The notes beneath the pieces were generated by a model. It was not told the DNA's origin. It searched no databases and saw only the letters and a list, made by a program, of their open reading frames with translations. Below are positions 62,956-64,000 of a stretch of 64,000 nt of DNA, one piece after another. The DNA comes from Candidatus Moranbacteria bacterium GW2011_GWC2_40_12 (lineage in GTDB: Bacteria > Patescibacteria > Paceibacteria > Moranbacterales > UBA11712), in NCBI GenBank assembly GCA_000995965.1, contig LBYD01000001.1, positions 62,001 through 126,000 on the forward strand. Direction: 5' to 3'. Each line of letters begins with the position of its first letter. The stretch's first letter is position 1. Both the position numbers and the translations under genes were made by a program.

Positions 62956-64000
62956 ATGTCAAAATTTCTCGTAAAATCTTTTTTTTGGGTCGCTCTTAGC
63001 GAGGTGATTTACAATCTCTCCGCATACGTCATTCATTCCGGGATGGGGCGGATTTTGGGACCGGCGGAATACGGGCGTTTTGGAATTGTTGTCACTCTCA
63101 CGACAATGATTGTGGTCCTCATCGGACAGGGAGTGCCGACGGCCATGGCAAAATATTTGGGGGAAATATACGACACGAATCTGGGTCTGATTCCGACCAT
63201 CAAGCGGCAAACGGCGAAAATTCAATTTGCGCTCATCGGCAGCGTCACGGTTATATTTTTTTTGTTATCCCCGGTCATTTCCAACATTTTAGGCGATCCG
63301 TCGCTAACGAACTTATTCAGGCTATCTTCGCTCGTGATCCCCGCCTTTGCGCTCGCGTCTTTTTATTTCTACTATTACACCGGTCTTCACGAGTTCAGCA
63401 CTCAAGCCTGGCTCAAGACTATCCGGTCGGTGGCACGGCTTGGTTTTATATTGGGGCTGGCCTATTATTTGAAATCCAAAGGCCTGGCTCTTGAAGGAGC
63501 GATTGTCGGCTATGTCTTTGCTCCTTTTTTCGTGTTTCTCGCGGCGACACTTTTTGATCCGTATAGAAAACTCAAGCCCGAAGGATCTTTCGACTGGCGA
63601 AAACTCTTGCATTACGCCTGGCCGATGACGCTTTTTCTCATCGCCTATGAATTTTTGATTACGATCGATCTCTATCTCGTGAAAGGGATCTTGCGCGACG
63701 ACGCTTTGACGGGGCTATACAACGGCGCGATCACTGTCGGACGGATCCCCTATTTCTTGTTTTATGCCCTGACAATTATTATCCTCCCCGCAGTTTCGAA
63801 ATCCACGTCAAGCGAAAATCACAGTGAAACAAAGAAGTTGATCAGCCAGTCTTTGCGCTTGATGACGATGTTTCTTCTCCCTATCGCGATTTTGATGTCC
63901 GTCTATTCCGAGCCGATTCTCGAGATTTTCTACGGCCAAAAATTTCTGGGAGCGGCCGGACCGATGTCGATTCTCATGAGCGGTGTCACTTTTCTGACTA
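62956..64000 (+). CDS. Wzx-type polysaccharide flippase, cut by window edge
   Basis: The frame is open from the ATG at 62956 to the last base (348 codons), so the C-terminus is missing. The visible part has about nine hydrophobic helices. Residues 1-50 (FFWVALSEVIYNLSAYVIHSGMGRILGPAEYGRFGIVVTL) match the start of the MATE/MOP polysaccharide transporter family (PST/RfbX), and EFLITIDLYLVKG with GLYNGAITVGRIPYFL is the usual mid-protein repeat of this pattern. It should flip undecaprenyl-PP-linked glycan units to the outer face of the membrane for the Wzy-like protein at 52624. Confidence 0.9.
   Translation, partial: MSKFLVKSFFWVALSEVIYNLSAYVIHSGMGRILGPAEYGRFGIVVTLTTMIVVLIGQGVPTAMAKYLGEIYDTNLGLIPTIKRQTAKIQFALIGSVTVIFFLLSPVISNILGDPSLTNLFRLSSLVIPAFALASFYFYYYTGLHEFSTQAWLKTIRSVARLGFILGLAYYLKSKGLALEGAIVGYVFAPFFVFLAATLFDPYRKLKPEGSFDWRKLLHYAWPMTLFLIAYEFLITIDLYLVKGILRDDALTGLYNGAITVGRIPYFLFYALTIIILPAVSKSTSSENHSETKKLISQSLRLMTMFLLPIAILMSVYSEPILEIFYGQKFLGAAGPMSILMSGVTFLT

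Noticed and set aside
1..64000. Prophage, IS element or integrative element
   Set aside because: No integrase, transposase, terminal repeats, att-like duplication or phage structural gene was seen. The fibre-like protein at 20098 stands alone.

Overview
The window reads as a chromosomal segment of a member of the Candidate Phyla Radiation (Patescibacteria), most likely a Parcubacteria-type genome. This is inferred from tightly packed genes, many 1-20 bp overlaps, moderate G+C, TGA used as a stop, ribosomal protein L9 present, and many genes without a Shine-Dalgarno site. No rRNA, tRNA, CRISPR array, integrase or transposase was found. No gene-free stretch exceeds about 180 bp.

Layout. 1-9236 (minus) is one long operon for an unusual surface sugar: glycosyltransferases (GT2 and membrane GT-C types), an FAD oxidoreductase, a sugar TIM-barrel isomerase/epimerase and three NAD-dependent sugar epimerases. 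9405-10541 is a self-contained cassette encoding a TIM-barrel protein. 10713-11792 holds an SMR-type carrier and a GT2 gene broken by a one-base frameshift. 11920-14226 carries ugd and a UDP-xylose synthase, facing each other. 14284-20047 holds a GT2-GT9 fusion, a secreted phosphoesterase and the four enzymes of ADP-heptose synthesis (gmhA, rfaE1, gmhB, rfaE2) without hldD. 20098-20847 is a repeat-rich anchored surface protein. 20928-34541 is a glycosyltransferase array ending in a GT26 enzyme.

35067-51377 is mostly housekeeping: gltX, a coiled-coil/C39-like cell-wall protein, iscU-iscS, a RecB-type nuclease, rpmA, pyrG, rplI, an S41 protease, an LCP ligase and rpoD. 51450-64000 returns to envelope glycan: GT4 enzymes, an O-antigen-ligase-like protein, GT-C proteins and a Wzx flippase running off the end, with MazG-like, RtcB and thymidylate-kinase genes mixed in. 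Together the glycan genes could make nucleotide sugars (UDP-GlcA, UDP-Xyl, ADP-heptose and unknown deoxy- or amino-sugars), assemble lipid-linked chains, flip and polymerise them (Wzx/Wzy), and attach them to the wall (LCP).

Three observations stand out. (1) The housekeeping sigma factor has a roughly 300-residue C-terminal extension with a recent 54-residue tandem duplication and a helix-rich, HTH-like tail. (2) Short palindromes, many exactly 23 bp with near-perfect arms, sit in frame inside at least eight genes, mainly glycosyltransferases; two subfamilies recur in unrelated genes in the same reading frame. (3) Initiation falls into two styles: -10 boxes 5-9 nt before the ATG (leaderless), against a few short monocistronic cassettes with TTGAC[A/T] promoters, strong Shine-Dalgarno sites and their own terminators.
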